Translations under genes and position numbers: made by a program
Assembly: GCA_012838865.1 (NCBI GenBank)
Contig: DUOK01000296.1
Location: 1-40,863 of the forward strand
DNA: 40,863 nucleotides
DNA from: Bacteroidales bacterium
Lineage (GTDB): Bacteria; Bacteroidota; Bacteroidia; Bacteroidales; Marinilabiliaceae
Direction of reading: 5' to 3'
Notes under the pieces: generated by a model
The model's database searches: none
Seen by the model: the letters and a program-made list of their open reading frames with translations, nothing else
What the model was told of the DNA's origin: nothing
Shown: one piece after another, positions 24,719 to 33,432 of the stretch
Position numbering within the stretch: position 1 is the stretch's first letter
How the letters are laid out: every line of letters starts with the position of its first letter

Positions 24719-25591
24719 TTAAGCCTCCTGGTTGCTGCGGGCATCTACATGAATGGTCACCACCACATCCAGTTTTTGTTCCACCAGAGTTTCATATCGG
24801 CTGGCAATATCGTGGGCTTTCTCCAAACTCAATTCACCGGGCAGACGAATATGAAAGGTCAGTTCGGTATGATTGCCGTAACGATGCAGTCTGAAATGAT
24901 GCGGCTGCAAAGCCAAATCCGGCTCCACCTGTCCACTCCACATCCTTATACTTTTCTCCATATCCTTTTCCATCCCCTCACCCAACAAGGAGCTGATGGT
25001 ATCTTTTAAAATGCCCCAGGTGGTATAGAAAATAAGGAAAGAGACCAGCATACCCAAAACGCTGTCCATCCACCAGATATTTCGTCCCAAAAAGATGGCT
25101 AAAAGGATAACCAGACTGCTCAAGGCATCGGACCGATGATGCCAACCATCGGCTTTAAGGGAATTCAACTTAAGTTTTTTGCCGGTTGTAATGGAATAAC
25201 GGGCCATAATTTCTTTTACAACAACAGATACCAGGGTTACCCAAATGGCCACCGGTCCATAAGAAAAGGCCACCCGATTACGCAAATGCACCACCGATTC
25301 GGCCAAAAAATTAAAGCCCACAACGGCCAGCAAAACGCCCACCACAAGCGAAGCTATCAATTCGGCCCTGCCGTGTCCGTAAGGATGTTCAAGATCGGCC
25401 GGTTGCTGGGCGTACTTTAATCCAACTAAAACTGCCAATGAACTGATTGAATCGGATAAAGTATGCCAGGCGTCGGCAATGAGGGCGACAGAATTCGACA
25501 CGACACCTGCCCAATATTTTAAAGCAAATAAAAGGATATTCAGCACTATCGACAGCCAACTCAGTACAATGGGTTGCTTATATTGATTCAT
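24719..25591 (-). CDS. Cation diffusion facilitator (CDF) family metal transporter
   Basis: The 290-residue protein has about six membrane segments and the CDF metal sites: DAWHTLSDSISSLAV in TM2, HPYGHGRAE in the connecting loop, and DGWHHRSDALSSLVIL in TM5. A C-terminal cytoplasmic domain of about 90 residues follows (HHFRLHRYGNHTELTFHIRLPGE). CDF proteins exchange Zn2+, Fe2+ or Mn2+ for protons and export metal from the cytoplasm; the specific metal is not clear. It is transcribed towards the large bidirectional hairpin. A rhodanese gene lies 25 bases upstream on the same strand, so the two may be cotranscribed with hemW. Confidence 0.94.
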   Translation of the reverse strand: MNQYKQPIVLSWLSIVLNILLFALKYWAGVVSNSVALIADAWHTLSDSISSLAVLVGLKYAQQPADLEHPYGHGRAELIASLVVGVLLAVVGFNFLAESVVHLRNRVAFSYGPVAIWVTLVSVVVKEIMARYSITTGKKLKLNSLKADGWHHRSDALSSLVILLAIFLGRNIWWMDSVLGMLVSFLIFYTTWGILKDTISSLLGEGMEKDMEKSIRMWSGQVEPDLALQPHHFRLHRYGNHTELTFHIRLPGELSLEKAHDIASRYETLVEQKLDVVVTIHVDARSNQEA

Positions 25592-25616
25592 TGTGCGCAG
25601 CTTTTAACATAAATTT

Positions 25617-25985
25617 TTAGGGATGAAATACAGGCAAACCCTGTTCTACCCAATTCTTATACCCGTCCTTAAGTTCAAAAACCGTTTTATACCCTCGTTT
25701 TCGCAAAATTTTTCGCACCGCCCGGGTGCGATCACCCTGACCACAATATATAAAAACGGCTTTCCTCTTGTCGTAATTATCCAACAGGCCTTCCAAAACA
25801 ACTGCTTCACCTGCCCAAACCGCGCGTTCGATATGGCCCTCTGCGTACATTGAAAAGGGTCGTACATCGAGTAAAAGTACGGAAGTTTCCGAATGCAGCC
25901 GCTGAAAAAACACTTCGGGTTCGAGGTATTCGACGTTTCCCAGACGCAAGCACGACAAAATAAACAAAAAACGAAGTCCCCACAT
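25617..25985 (-). CDS. Rhodanese-like domain protein, possibly exported
   Basis: The 122-residue protein has one rhodanese domain: LLLDVRPFSMYAEGHIERAVW, then the active-site loop YCGQGDRTRAV with the catalytic cysteine, and GYKTVFELKDGYKNW at the end. Such domains transfer sulfur from thiosulfate or persulfides. A hydrophobic N-terminus (LRFLFILSC) resembles a very short lipoprotein signal, so it may be periplasmic. The start is 3 bases past the hemW stop on the same strand, suggesting cotranscription. The sulfur substrate is unknown. Confidence 0.88.
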   Translation of the reverse strand: MWGLRFLFILSCLRLGNVEYLEPEVFFQRLHSETSVLLLDVRPFSMYAEGHIERAVWAGEAVVLEGLLDNYDKRKAVFIYCGQGDRTRAVRKILRKRGYKTVFELKDGYKNWVEQGLPVFHP

Positions 25986-25988
25986 AAA

Positions 25989-27107
25989 CTATTCTGAAAC
26001 AAACAGATCTTCAATAATACCGTCGACCACAAACCAGGCGTCGGGAGGACAAAACAAGCGTTCGTTTTCAAGAATCAATGCGCCTCCTGAAACCCACTTA
26101 TTACTTTGCTGAACCAAAGTTGCATAAAAATTTGGAAAACGCTGTTGTATATCCTTTAAATCCAAACCTTCAGCGGTTCGTAAACCCAACATTAACGTTT
26201 CGTTATAGGCATCCAGGTTTTTCAACTCCTCTTCCTCCCGAATTCTGGTCCAATCGCCTTGTAAATACAAATTCAAATCCGGCTTATTCCAACAACGCTT
26301 ATTCCCAAAATAGGAATGCGCCCCTGGTCCAAAACCCAAATAAGGAACGCCTTTCCAATAGGAAGAATTGTGGCGGGAGCGAAAACCAGGTCGACAAAAA
26401 TTTGACAACTCATAATGCTCAAATCCTTTTTTGTTGGTATAGGCCCGGAGTAAATGATATTGTTCCAAACTGTCCTCCTCACTCACTTCCTGATAGATGC
26501 CCTTTTTAAGCAGTCGATGAAAGGGAGTGCCCTCTTCAAAAGTCAGATGATAAGCCGATAAATGCTGAACGGGCAATTCGGCAAAGACATCCAGATTTTG
26601 TTGAAAATGCTCCGTTGAACTCCAAGGCAAGCCATAAATGAGGTCCATGCCAATGTTTCTAAAACCGCTTTGCCATGCCAATTCAACAGCCTGCCGGGCT
26701 TGTTGGGCATTATGCCGGCGCCCCATTTCCTGTAAATCACGCTGATGAAAACTTTGAATACCAATACTTATCCTATTGAAACCAAGCTCAAGTAAAGCAT
26801 CCAAATATGCCCCGGTCAAATCGTCCGGATTGGCCTCTATGGTAATTTCAGCATCCCTATTCAAATGATAATTCCTTTTGATAACAGCAAACAATTCAGC
26901 AAAATCAGTTCCCTTAACCAAAGAAGGGGTCCCTCCACCAAAATAGATGGAAGACAGCTGTTGCGGAAAATCATTCTTATAATGGGCTACTTCTGAATAC
27001 AGCGTTTTTATAAAAGCATCCATAAAATCAAGACGGGTTGTCTTGTAAAAATCGCAATAACCACAACGGGTAAAACAAAAGGGAATATGAAAATACAAAC
27101 CAGCCAT
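25989..27107 (-). CDS. hemW: Radical SAM heme chaperone HemW (coproporphyrinogen III oxidase-like)
   Basis: This 372-residue protein has the radical SAM cluster motif CFTRCGYCDF (Cys-x3-Cys-x2-Cys) right after the HemW/HemN-like start GLYFHIPF. Further motifs are SSIYFGGGTPSL, TIEANPDDL, NRISIGIQSFH and GMDLIYGLPW. The length and the short N-terminus before the Cys motif fit HemW rather than HemN. HemW proteins bind heme and a 4Fe-4S cluster and are thought to deliver heme to target proteins. The C-terminal part follows the HemN-C pattern. The parS-like palindrome lies just upstream of its start codon. Confidence 0.93.
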   Translation of the reverse strand: MAGLYFHIPFCFTRCGYCDFYKTTRLDFMDAFIKTLYSEVAHYKNDFPQQLSSIYFGGGTPSLVKGTDFAELFAVIKRNYHLNRDAEITIEANPDDLTGAYLDALLELGFNRISIGIQSFHQRDLQEMGRRHNAQQARQAVELAWQSGFRNIGMDLIYGLPWSSTEHFQQNLDVFAELPVQHLSAYHLTFEEGTPFHRLLKKGIYQEVSEEDSLEQYHLLRAYTNKKGFEHYELSNFCRPGFRSRHNSSYWKGVPYLGFGPGAHSYFGNKRCWNKPDLNLYLQGDWTRIREEEELKNLDAYNETLMLGLRTAEGLDLKDIQQRFPNFYATLVQQSNKWVSGGALILENERLFCPPDAWFVVDGIIEDLFVSE

Positions 27108-27118
27108 AAAAGTAGATA

Positions 27119-27134
27119 TGTTTCACGTGAAACA
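27119..27134. other. parS-type centromere site (perfect 16-bp palindrome)
   Basis: TGTTTCACGTGAAACA is a perfect palindrome and matches the conserved chromosomal parS consensus bound by ParB (TGTTnCACGTGAAACA). It lies in the hemW 5' region, 11 bases from the start codon. ParB loading there would link this region to chromosome partitioning. parA and parB are not in the window. The sequence match is exact; function is from established knowledge of the family. Confidence 0.85.
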
Positions 27135-27148
27135 CTTGAAAACAAAGG

Positions 27149-27177
27149 ATTATAACAGTTTACAAACAGTTTTTCAA
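27149..27177 (-). promoter_or_regulatory. Candidate hemW promoter, sigma70-like
   Basis: On the minus strand TTGAAA (27177-27172) and TATAAT (27154-27149) are 17 bases apart. This is a perfect sigma70-type layout but not the usual Bacteroidota TAnnTTTG form. It would start transcription just before the parS palindrome. It overlaps the phased AACAGTTT repeats, so it may be coincidental. Confidence 0.25.
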
Positions 27178-27183
27178 CAGTTT
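27154..27183. repeat. Three AACAGTTT direct repeats with 11-bp period
   Basis: AACAGTTT occurs at 27154-27161, 27165-27172 and 27176-27183, each start exactly 11 bases from the last, so all copies face the same side of the helix. They lie 20 bases from the parS palindrome, between hemW and the VanZ-like gene. They could bind a regulator or a replication/partition protein; no known motif was matched. Confidence 0.7.
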
Positions 27184-27330
27184 ATTCTAGCTTACTAACA
27201 ACAAAAACGCCACTCTGTTTATAAACAAGAAAAAAATAAGTAATTGAGCATCGTAACAAACCATTTATGGGTAATTCAACTTAAACCAAACAACAAAAAT
27301 GTGTAGCTTTAACACCTAAAAAAAATTAAA

Positions 27331-27735
27331 ATGGGCCCAAAAATATTTCAATACAAGTTCAGCATTCTTACCGCCAGCTTCATCATATTCTTAAGTATGG
27401 CGGAGTCTCCAGACTTGCCTTCTTCCCCTTTTTTAAACCTGCCACATCTCGATAAGCTCGTTCATTTAGTAATGTACACGGGTTTATCGATGATTCTGTT
27501 TTTGGAAAAAAACTGGAAAAACGAAAAGAGAAAAGAGAAAATATGGTATACCAACAACATCATTCCTATTCTTATTGCTGTTGTCCTGGGGGGATGCATC
27601 GAAATTTTGCAACCCATACTTTCTGACCGCGGGAGGGATTTTTGGGATTTTGTAGCCAACACTACCGGAGTAGTGTTGGGTTTTTATCTACACAGAAGTA
27701 TTTTACCCGTATTAAAGGGCCAAAAAATCTTTTGA
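27331..27735 (+). CDS. VanZ-like family membrane protein
   Basis: The 134-residue protein has about four hydrophobic segments (FSILTASFIIFLSM, LVMYTGLSMILFLE, IIPILIAVVLGGCIEIL, FVANTTGVVLGFYLH). The VanZ-like hallmarks are the pair PHLDKLVHLVMYTGL and the region EILQPILSDRGRDFWDFVANTTG. VanZ-like proteins are small inner-membrane proteins of unclear function; VanZ itself gives low-level teicoplanin resistance, but most relatives have no known role. Its last 24 bases overlap the end of the convergent Rrf2 gene. Confidence 0.85.
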   Translation: MGPKIFQYKFSILTASFIIFLSMAESPDLPSSPFLNLPHLDKLVHLVMYTGLSMILFLEKNWKNEKRKEKIWYTNNIIPILIAVVLGGCIEILQPILSDRGRDFWDFVANTTGVVLGFYLHRSILPVLKGQKIF

Positions 27736-28158
27736 ATTGTTCTCGTAGTTTTCAATAATACTTCCAAAAGTTTCTTCCTTAAAAAAAGCAAGAAGATCTT
27801 TGCGAATAGCAGAAAAGTTGTCGTGAACCGGACATTTTTTTTGCGCATCATCATGACTTTTGCAGGGCCGCGTACCTATTAAACAATGCTCAAACAAATT
27901 GGGCCCGTCGATAATGGCCACTACATCATACAAACTAACCTTAGAAGGGTCATCTTTAAAACGAAATCCCCCTAAGGGACCTTTTACACTAAGCAAAATA
28001 TCTTTCCGTACAAACACCTGTAATATTTTACTCAAAAATTGCATGGGCACATCCAGCTCAGCGGCTATGGTTTTAACATTAACGTATTTACCCGGTGAAG
28101 CGTTAATACCAATATAGATGATAGACCGCAATGCGTATTTACAGGTGTTGGAAAGCAT
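27712..28158 (-). CDS. Rrf2-family transcriptional regulator with Fe-S-type cysteines
   Basis: The 148-residue protein has an N-terminal winged helix of Rrf2 type (SNTCKYALRSIIYIG, ELDVPMQFLSKILQVFVRKD, KGPLGGFRF). A dimerisation helix with C92, C99 and C109 (HCLIGTRPC and KKCPVHD) follows. In relatives such as IscR and NsrR three cysteines in this region hold a 2Fe-2S or 4Fe-4S cluster that senses iron-sulfur status, oxygen or NO. The target genes are unknown; hemW and the nearby nadA encode Fe-S enzymes. It overlaps the VanZ-like gene tail to tail by 24 bases and lies just downstream of rpiB. Confidence 0.92.
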   Translation of the reverse strand: MLSNTCKYALRSIIYIGINASPGKYVNVKTIAAELDVPMQFLSKILQVFVRKDILLSVKGPLGGFRFKDDPSKVSLYDVVAIIDGPNLFEHCLIGTRPCKSHDDAQKKCPVHDNFSAIRKDLLAFFKEETFGSIIENYENNSKDFLAL

Positions 28159-28186
28159 AATTTCTATTTTTTTTTGATGCCAAAAA

Positions 28187-28627
28187 CTATTTACAACTGA
28201 TTTTTCTTATTCGGCCTTCGTGTCTGCCACCATCAAAAGGCGTACTTAAAAATAAGTCAACAATTTTAATGGCTTCCTCCTCGCTCACAAAACGTCCGGG
28301 TAAACTACAAACATTGGCATCGTTATGGGCACGTGCCAAACGTGCAATTTCAGCATTCCAACACAAGGCGGCACGAATTCCCTGATGTTTATTCACGGTC
28401 ATGTTTATGCCATTTCCACTGCCACAAATGGTTACTCCCAATGCACAATCTCCACTTTCAACAGCTGCTGCCAGCGGGTGTGCATAATCGGCATAGTCTA
28501 CGCTGTTTTCAGAATCGGTGCCAAAGTCAATTATCGTTAAGCCCTTGTTCTCAAGTACTTTTTTTAAAACCACCTTAAGGGGAAAACCTGCATGGTCACA
28601 GGCAATGGCAATTCGTTGCTTATTCAT
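28187..28627 (-). CDS. rpiB: Ribose-5-phosphate isomerase B
   Basis: The 146-residue protein has the RpiB/LacAB motifs: IAIACDHAGFPLK at the start, DFGTDSENSVDYADYAHPLA, the catalytic cysteine region VTICGSGNGINMTVNKHQGIRAAL, and ARLARAHNDANVCSLPGRF. It interconverts ribose 5-phosphate and ribulose 5-phosphate in the pentose phosphate pathway, in the cytoplasm. Length is normal for the family. It is transcribed leftwards towards the Rrf2 gene 28 bases on, and diverges from nadA across a 476-base AT-rich gap. Confidence 0.96.
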   Translation of the reverse strand: MNKQRIAIACDHAGFPLKVVLKKVLENKGLTIIDFGTDSENSVDYADYAHPLAAAVESGDCALGVTICGSGNGINMTVNKHQGIRAALCWNAEIARLARAHNDANVCSLPGRFVSEEEAIKIVDLFLSTPFDGGRHEGRIRKISCK

Positions 28628-29103
28628 TGTTTGGAATTAATGGTAAATTTTCGGATACAAATATACTGAATTGCAAAGTAGTTGAAAACTTCAACTAAAA
28701 TAATAAAGCATGAAAACTCCGTTAATAAGTTGTCAATATAAAGATATAACTATTAAAAACTAAGCCTTGCTTTTCTGGTTTATAATCTTAAACCAGGCCT
28801 ATTAAAACCAATTCCAAAATATACAACAGTGCTTTCCGAAGTTCTTATGAACCGTTTTAAGCAGGATTATTAAAAGCAAGCACAAACTTTTTCTTAACTT
28901 TGAAAGTTATTAACAGCATCTTAATACAGGATGCTAAGTACTAATTTTCAGTTGAATATCAAAAAAAGGGCTGTTGATAGGCTATGCATAAATTTGGGCA
29001 TAGGAAGTTAACAACAGTTTGAGAGACTTTTTTTAAACAATATCAACAGGGTATTATCATTATCTTATTTTTCTATTAAAATAAAACTATAAATAATAAT
29101 AGT
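28628..29103. other. AT-rich divergent gap rpiB-nadA, candidate replication origin region
   Basis: This gap of 476 bases holds no gene. It is strongly AT-rich, ending in about 55 almost pure A/T bases (29050-29103). DnaA-box-like 9-mers differing from TTATCAACA by one base are seen at 28907-28915 (TTATTAACA), 28972-28980 (minus strand, CTATCAACA) and 29040-29048 (ATATCAACA). The last two form an inverted pair CTGTTGATA/TATCAACAG. A small inverted repeat CTATGC/GCATAG lies at 28982-29003. Plus-strand composition changes from C-rich to G-rich across the gap and genes mostly diverge from it. The function is inference; it must also hold the nadA and rpiB promoters. Confidence 0.45.
28658..28665 (-). 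promoter_or_regulatory. Candidate rpiB promoter -7 element
   Basis: On the minus strand TATATTTG matches the Bacteroidota consensus TAnnTTTG exactly, 30 bases before the rpiB ATG. No sharp TTG is seen at the best spacing. It is the cleanest -7 match noted in the window. Confidence 0.45.
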
Positions 29104-30051
29104 ATGTTGAAAGAAGCGGAACTAAAAGAGGCGATAACGCAATTGAAGATAGAAAAGAATGCTGTTATTATGGCACATTACTATCAGGAAGATGTTATTC
29201 AGGATATTGCGGATGTGGTGGGCGATAGTTTGGCCCTGGCACAACAAGCCGCACAAACCAAGGCCGATATTATTTTGTTGTCGGGTGTGTATTTTATGGG
29301 AGAGACGGCTAAAATTCTGTCGCCTGAGAAGAAAGTGCTGGTTCCTGATGTTAAAGCTGGTTGTTCGTTGGCCGACAGTTGTCCTGCTGAAGATTTTGCT
29401 GCTTTTAAGGCAAAACATCCCGGTCATACAGTAGTTACCTACGTCAATACTACGGCAGCTGTTAAGGCTTTATCCGATATTGTGGTTACCAGTACCAACG
29501 CTGTAGGCGTTATCAACAGCATTCCATCCGATCAGCCCATTCTTTTTGGGCCGGATAGGAATTTGGGTGCCTATTTGCAAAGTTTGACCGGTCGAAAAAT
29601 GGTCTTATGGGATGGTGCCTGTCATGTGCACGAACAGTTCTCCATTGAAAAGATTGTTGCACTTAAAAAAGAAAATCCCGGGGCCCTATTGATTGCGCAT
29701 CCCGAGTGTAAGCAACCCTTATTGGTCATGGCCGATTTTATTGGCAGTACTGCTGCCTTATTAAAATATACGCAAAAAGAGAAACATGCGCAGTTTATCG
29801 TGGCAACAGAAGCAGGAATTTTGCATCAAATGAGAAAAGCCTCTCCTTCTAAAACGTTTATTCCTGCACCACCTTCGGATTCTAGCTGCGCCTGTAATGA
29901 TTGTGAGTTTATGAAATTAAATACCCTCGAAAAAATTTACCTTGCCCTGAAAAATGAACGGCCGGAAGTGCTTATTGATGAAACAGTGCGGCGGCAAGCC
30001 GTCGTTCCAATTGAACGTATGCTGGATATCTCTTCACAACTTAATTTGTAG
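29104..30051 (+). CDS. nadA: Quinolinate synthase NadA
   Basis: The 315-residue protein matches NadA, which condenses iminoaspartate with dihydroxyacetone phosphate to quinolinate in NAD synthesis and carries a 4Fe-4S cluster. Motifs are IMAHYYQEDVIQDIADVVGDS, FMGETAKIL, the cluster cysteine in VKAGCSLADSCPAEDF, TYVNTTAAVKA, HPECKQPL, VATEAGILHQM and the last cysteines in SSCACNDCEFMKLNTLEK. No nadB or nadC is next to it in this window. It is the first plus-strand gene right of the AT-rich gap. Confidence 0.97.
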   Translation: MLKEAELKEAITQLKIEKNAVIMAHYYQEDVIQDIADVVGDSLALAQQAAQTKADIILLSGVYFMGETAKILSPEKKVLVPDVKAGCSLADSCPAEDFAAFKAKHPGHTVVTYVNTTAAVKALSDIVVTSTNAVGVINSIPSDQPILFGPDRNLGAYLQSLTGRKMVLWDGACHVHEQFSIEKIVALKKENPGALLIAHPECKQPLLVMADFIGSTAALLKYTQKEKHAQFIVATEAGILHQMRKASPSKTFIPAPPSDSSCACNDCEFMKLNTLEKIYLALKNERPEVLIDETVRRQAVVPIERMLDISSQLNL

Positions 30052-30115
30052 TTTCAGTCTGCTGTATATTTGTTATAAATTCCTTACTTTTAGTTTTTTA
30101 TTCAAGCTTTAGAGG

Positions 30116-30502
30116 ATGGACGGTTTGCATTTATTATTGGTAGAAGACAATGTGCTTAACCAGAAACTTATTTTTCTAAGTTTAACCAAATATGGTTTTG
30201 TTATTGATGTTGCCAATAATGGAGCGGAAGCTGTTCAAAAACTAAGGGAAAAGCACTATGATTTGGTGCTGATGGATTTAATGATGCCTGTTATGGATGG
30301 TTTTGAGGCTACCGTTGCCATCCGGTCTTATGAAAAGGAACAAAACGCCTTACCCACGCCCATCATCGGTTTAACAGCAAACACCTTTGATGCCGATCGT
30401 GAAAAGTGTTTGGCTGTTGGTATGGATGAATATATGGCAAAGCCCTTTGATTTGTCGGTCTTTAAAGCAGTATTAGAGAAACTGGGTATTAGTAAATCCT
30501 AA
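30116..30502 (+). CDS. Orphan single-domain response regulator
   Basis: The 128-residue protein is a receiver domain only, with the acidic pair E10/D11 (LLVEDNVLNQKL), acceptor D54 (VLMDLMMPVMDG), the switch Thr in GLTANTF and the lysine in MAKPFD. Its sequence style (EDNxxNQK, ANxFDADREKCLAVGMDEYMAKP) is that of receivers attached to hybrid kinases, but here it stands alone with no kinase nearby. It lies between nadA and ruvB, 18 bases before ruvB. The partner kinase and the output are unknown. Confidence 0.93.
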   Translation: MDGLHLLLVEDNVLNQKLIFLSLTKYGFVIDVANNGAEAVQKLREKHYDLVLMDLMMPVMDGFEATVAIRSYEKEQNALPTPIIGLTANTFDADREKCLAVGMDEYMAKPFDLSVFKAVLEKLGISKS

Positions 30503-30520
30503 AAAGGAGTCGGTTTTAGC

Positions 30521-31546
30521 ATGGATATGGATAGTAGAGCTTTTCAGGAAGAGGCTTCCCGGGAAAATGATGTGGATTTGCAACTTAGACCGCTGTCTTT
30601 TTCTGATTTTAATGGTCAGGATAATATTGTAGACAATCTCAAAGTTTTTGTAAAGGCCGCTCTTATGCGTGGAGAGGCCCTTGACCATGTGTTGTTGCAT
30701 GGTCCTCCGGGTTTGGGCAAAACAACACTTTCGAACATCATTGCCAATGAGTTAAGGGTAGGTTTTAAACTCAGTAGTGGTCCGGTTTTGGATAAACCGG
30801 GTGATTTGGCGGGAATTTTAACCAGTTTGGAAGAAAACGATGTATTGTTTATTGATGAAATACATCGACTTAGTCCCATTGTTGAGGAATATTTATATTC
30901 CGCAATGGAAGATTTTAGAATCGATATTGTTATTGATAAGGGGCCTGGCGCCAAGTCTATTCAAATAGACTTACATCCTTTTACCCTTATTGGCGCTACT
31001 ACGCGAAGTGGAATGTTAACCAGTCCCCTCCGTGCACGATTTGGAATTAATAGTCATTTAGAATACTACGACACCGAAATTTTGAGCGGTATTGTTAGTC
31101 GCTCTGCCGGTATTTTAAATGTTGCCATTTCTAAGGACGCTGCTTTTGAAATTGCCAGGCGCAGCAGAGGCACTCCGCGTATTGCCAATGCTTTGTTGCG
31201 CAGAGTACGTGATTTTGCCATGGTTAAAGGCAATGGTCGTATCGACGTGGATATTACACGCTTTTCGCTTAAAGCCCTGCATATTGATGAATACGGTTTG
31301 GATGAAATGGACCGTAAAATATTACTGACTTTGATGCAGAAGTTTGATGGTGGACCTGTTGGATTAACCACTATTGCTACTGCTGTAGGAGAGGATGCCG
31401 GTACCATTGAAGAAGTTTTTGAACCCTTTTTAATTAAAGAAGGTTTTATGAAACGTACCCCGCGTGGTCGGGTTGTTACCAGATTGGCTTATGCACACTT
31501 TGGTATTTCTCCGGGTCAGTTGCAGTCTTCACTCTTTGATGTATGA
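30521..31546 (+). CDS. ruvB: Holliday junction branch migration ATPase RuvB
   Basis: This 341-residue AAA+ helicase motor has Walker [13 protein letters not shown], Walker [12 protein letters not shown], sensor motif [19 protein letters not shown] and arginine-finger region, and a C-terminal winged helix ([21 protein letters not shown]). With RuvA it drives branch migration of Holliday junctions in recombination repair. The N-terminal [15 protein letters not shown] is typical. Its stop overlaps the flippase start (ATGA), so the two are probably coupled; ruvA is not adjacent. Confidence 0.97.
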   Translation: MDMDSRAFQEEASRENDVDLQLRPLSFSDFNGQDNIVDNLKVFVKAALMRGEALDHVLLHGPPGLGKTTLSNIIANELRVGFKLSSGPVLDKPGDLAGILTSLEENDVLFIDEIHRLSPIVEEYLYSAMEDFRIDIVIDKGPGAKSIQIDLHPFTLIGATTRSGMLTSPLRARFGINSHLEYYDTEILSGIVSRSAGILNVAISKDAAFEIARRSRGTPRIANALLRRVRDFAMVKGNGRIDVDITRFSLKALHIDEYGLDEMDRKILLTLMQKFDGGPVGLTTIATAVGEDAGTIEEVFEPFLIKEGFMKRTPRGRVVTRLAYAHFGISPGQLQSSLFDV

Positions 31547-33003
31547 GTTTAAGTATTAAACGTTTGGCTGGAGAAACACTGGTTTATGGTGCCAGTACTA
31601 TGGTGGGGCGATTGCTTAACTGGTTGCTGATGCCTTTTTATATTCGGGTTATCCTACCTGAAGAATATGGCGTCATCGTTAATATTTATGGGCTTATTTC
31701 CGTGCTTTTGGTTTTGTTTACCTATGGTCTGGAGACGGGTTTTTTTCGTTTTGCGCGGGATGGAGAAGAGGCATCTGTTTATTCCTCATCACTTAAAATG
31801 TTGGCTTACAGCAGTTCTTTGTTGTTCTTATTAAGTTTGTTGTTTTCCAGGAGTTTTAGTTTGTTTTTCTACGAAGGGAACCATCAAAGTGCCATTATTT
31901 TAACGGGGATCATTGTTGCTTCCGATTCCTTTCTAGCGCTGCCCTTTGCACGTTTGCGTCTTCAAAGCGCCTCCTTACGTTTTGGACTTATTAAATTGAG
32001 CGGTATTGGTCTAAATATTTCCCTGAATTTGTTCTTTTTGTTGTTCCTGCCCTATCTCTTCTCAAAAGGTTTATTGCTCTCTTTATTTGATTTTTATAAT
32101 CAGATCAGCGGGGTTTTTTGGATACTTTTAAGTAATGCTTTGAGCAGTGTTTTTCAGCTCTTGTTTTTTTTAAAAGACCTGGTTTTTCTAAGGGGTCCTG
32201 TACAATGGCCACTTATCAAGAATATGCTTCGCTATTCCTGGCCTGTTTTATTGGTTGGGCTAAGTGGAATGCTTACTCAAAATGTCGATAAAATCTGGAT
32301 GCCCAAATTAATTAAAGACAATGGTTTTAGAGAATTGGCTGTTTATGGTGCTAATTTTAAGATTGGGGTATTGATGAGCTTATTTACCCAATCTTTTCGA
32401 TTTGCCTTTGAACCCTATTTTTTTAAAAATAGGGAGAAGGGTAAGAATGCTTACGCCCTGGTGATGGAATACTTCGTGTTTTTTGGCCTGCTTATTTTTA
32501 TGGGTGTTATTCTGTTTCAGGATGTGGTCAATGTTCTCTTAACGCCTGAGTATTTGCGCGGAAATATTGTTATTCCCTTGATTCTTATGGCCTTATTTTT
32601 TTATGGCATTTATTTTAATCTTTCCCTTTGGTATAAGCTCAGTGACAAAACCATTTATGGTGCCTATTTTGGTGTATTTGGGATGGTGATCACCATCGCC
32701 CTTAATTTTATACTGGTCCCCCGGATTGGTTTTATGGGGGCCGCCATAGCCTTAACTGCCGGGTATGGCACCATGATGCTTATTTCTTATTATTTTGGGC
32801 AAAAGTTTTATCCCATTGCCTATCCGATAGGTCGTATTTTTTTACATTTTTTAGTGGCCGGAGTACTGGTTTTGGCCGGTTCTTTGCTTTCTATTAAGTT
32901 GTTTTATTTGGAGCTTGTATTTAAAAGTTTCCTTATTATTAGCTTTTTGTTTTATATCTGGTATATTCATTTTAAATATTTGTCGCCCAATGCTCACGAT
33001 TAA
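31543..33003 (+). CDS. Wzx-like polysaccharide flippase (oligosaccharide flippase family)
   Basis: The 486-residue protein has about 12-14 hydrophobic segments over its length. It starts with the pattern [21 protein letters not shown], common in Wzx/MATE-related exporters, and has [15 protein letters not shown] shortly after. Such proteins flip lipid-linked sugars across the inner membrane for O-antigen, capsule or peptidoglycan-related chains; the substrate is not known and no glycosyltransferase is nearby. Start ATG overlaps the ruvB stop, and the C-terminus overlaps dut by 14 bases, showing tight coupling. Family assignment is firm; function is general. Confidence 0.9.
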   Translation: MSLSIKRLAGETLVYGASTMVGRLLNWLLMPFYIRVILPEEYGVIVNIYGLISVLLVLFTYGLETGFFRFARDGEEASVYSSSLKMLAYSSSLLFLLSLLFSRSFSLFFYEGNHQSAIILTGIIVASDSFLALPFARLRLQSASLRFGLIKLSGIGLNISLNLFFLLFLPYLFSKGLLLSLFDFYNQISGVFWILLSNALSSVFQLLFFLKDLVFLRGPVQWPLIKNMLRYSWPVLLVGLSGMLTQNVDKIWMPKLIKDNGFRELAVYGANFKIGVLMSLFTQSFRFAFEPYFFKNREKGKNAYALVMEYFVFFGLLIFMGVILFQDVVNVLLTPEYLRGNIVIPLILMALFFYGIYFNLSLWYKLSDKTIYGAYFGVFGMVITIALNFILVPRIGFMGAAIALTAGYGTMMLISYYFGQKFYPIAYPIGRIFLHFLVAGVLVLAGSLLSIKLFYLELVFKSFLIISFLFYIWYIHFKYLSPNAHD

Positions 33004-33424
33004 AGTCATAAATACCAGCAACAATCCCTTACCCGATTTCGCTACTGTGGACAGTGCCGGTGTGGATTTGCGCGCTCATCTCCAAGAAAGTATTCAAATT
33101 TTACCTGGTGATCGGCAACTTATCCCAACAGGTCTTTTTATCGAAATTCCTGAAGGATTTGAAGTTCAGATTCGTCCAAGAAGCGGTTTGGCCATTAAAC
33201 ACGGGGTCACTGTTTTGAATTCGCCCGGTACCATCGATGCGGATTATAGGGGTGAGCTCAAAGTCATTCTCATCAATTTAGGTAAGGAACCTTTTGTTAT
33301 TGAAGCGGGTGACCGAATTTGTCAAATGGTACTCAACAAATACGAACGTTTTAACTGGTCGCACGTACAAGTATTGTCTTCTACTGAAAGAGGTAGTGGG
33401 GGCTTTGGTCATACGGGTTTATAA
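32990..33424 (+). CDS. dut: dUTP diphosphatase (dUTPase)
   Basis: The start is ATG 32990, overlapping the flippase by 14 bases; an upstream in-frame start at 32915 lies inside the flippase and adds a spurious leader. The 144-residue protein has the five trimeric dUTPase motifs: [40 protein letters not shown] and the C-terminal [10 protein letters not shown]. It hydrolyses dUTP to dUMP and pyrophosphate, preventing uracil incorporation and feeding dTMP synthesis. Length is standard. It is followed 8 bases later by the TPR lipoprotein gene, a linkage common in Bacteroidota. Confidence 0.97.
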   Translation: MLTIKVINTSNNPLPDFATVDSAGVDLRAHLQESIQILPGDRQLIPTGLFIEIPEGFEVQIRPRSGLAIKHGVTVLNSPGTIDADYRGELKVILINLGKEPFVIEAGDRICQMVLNKYERFNWSHVQVLSSTERGSGGFGHTGL

Positions 33425-33432
33425 ATTTTACT

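Noticed and set aside
24590-25009. Plus-strand open frame of 139 codons after the big hairpin
   Set aside because: Most of it is antisense to the CDF transporter gene, which has clear metal-binding motifs on the other strand.
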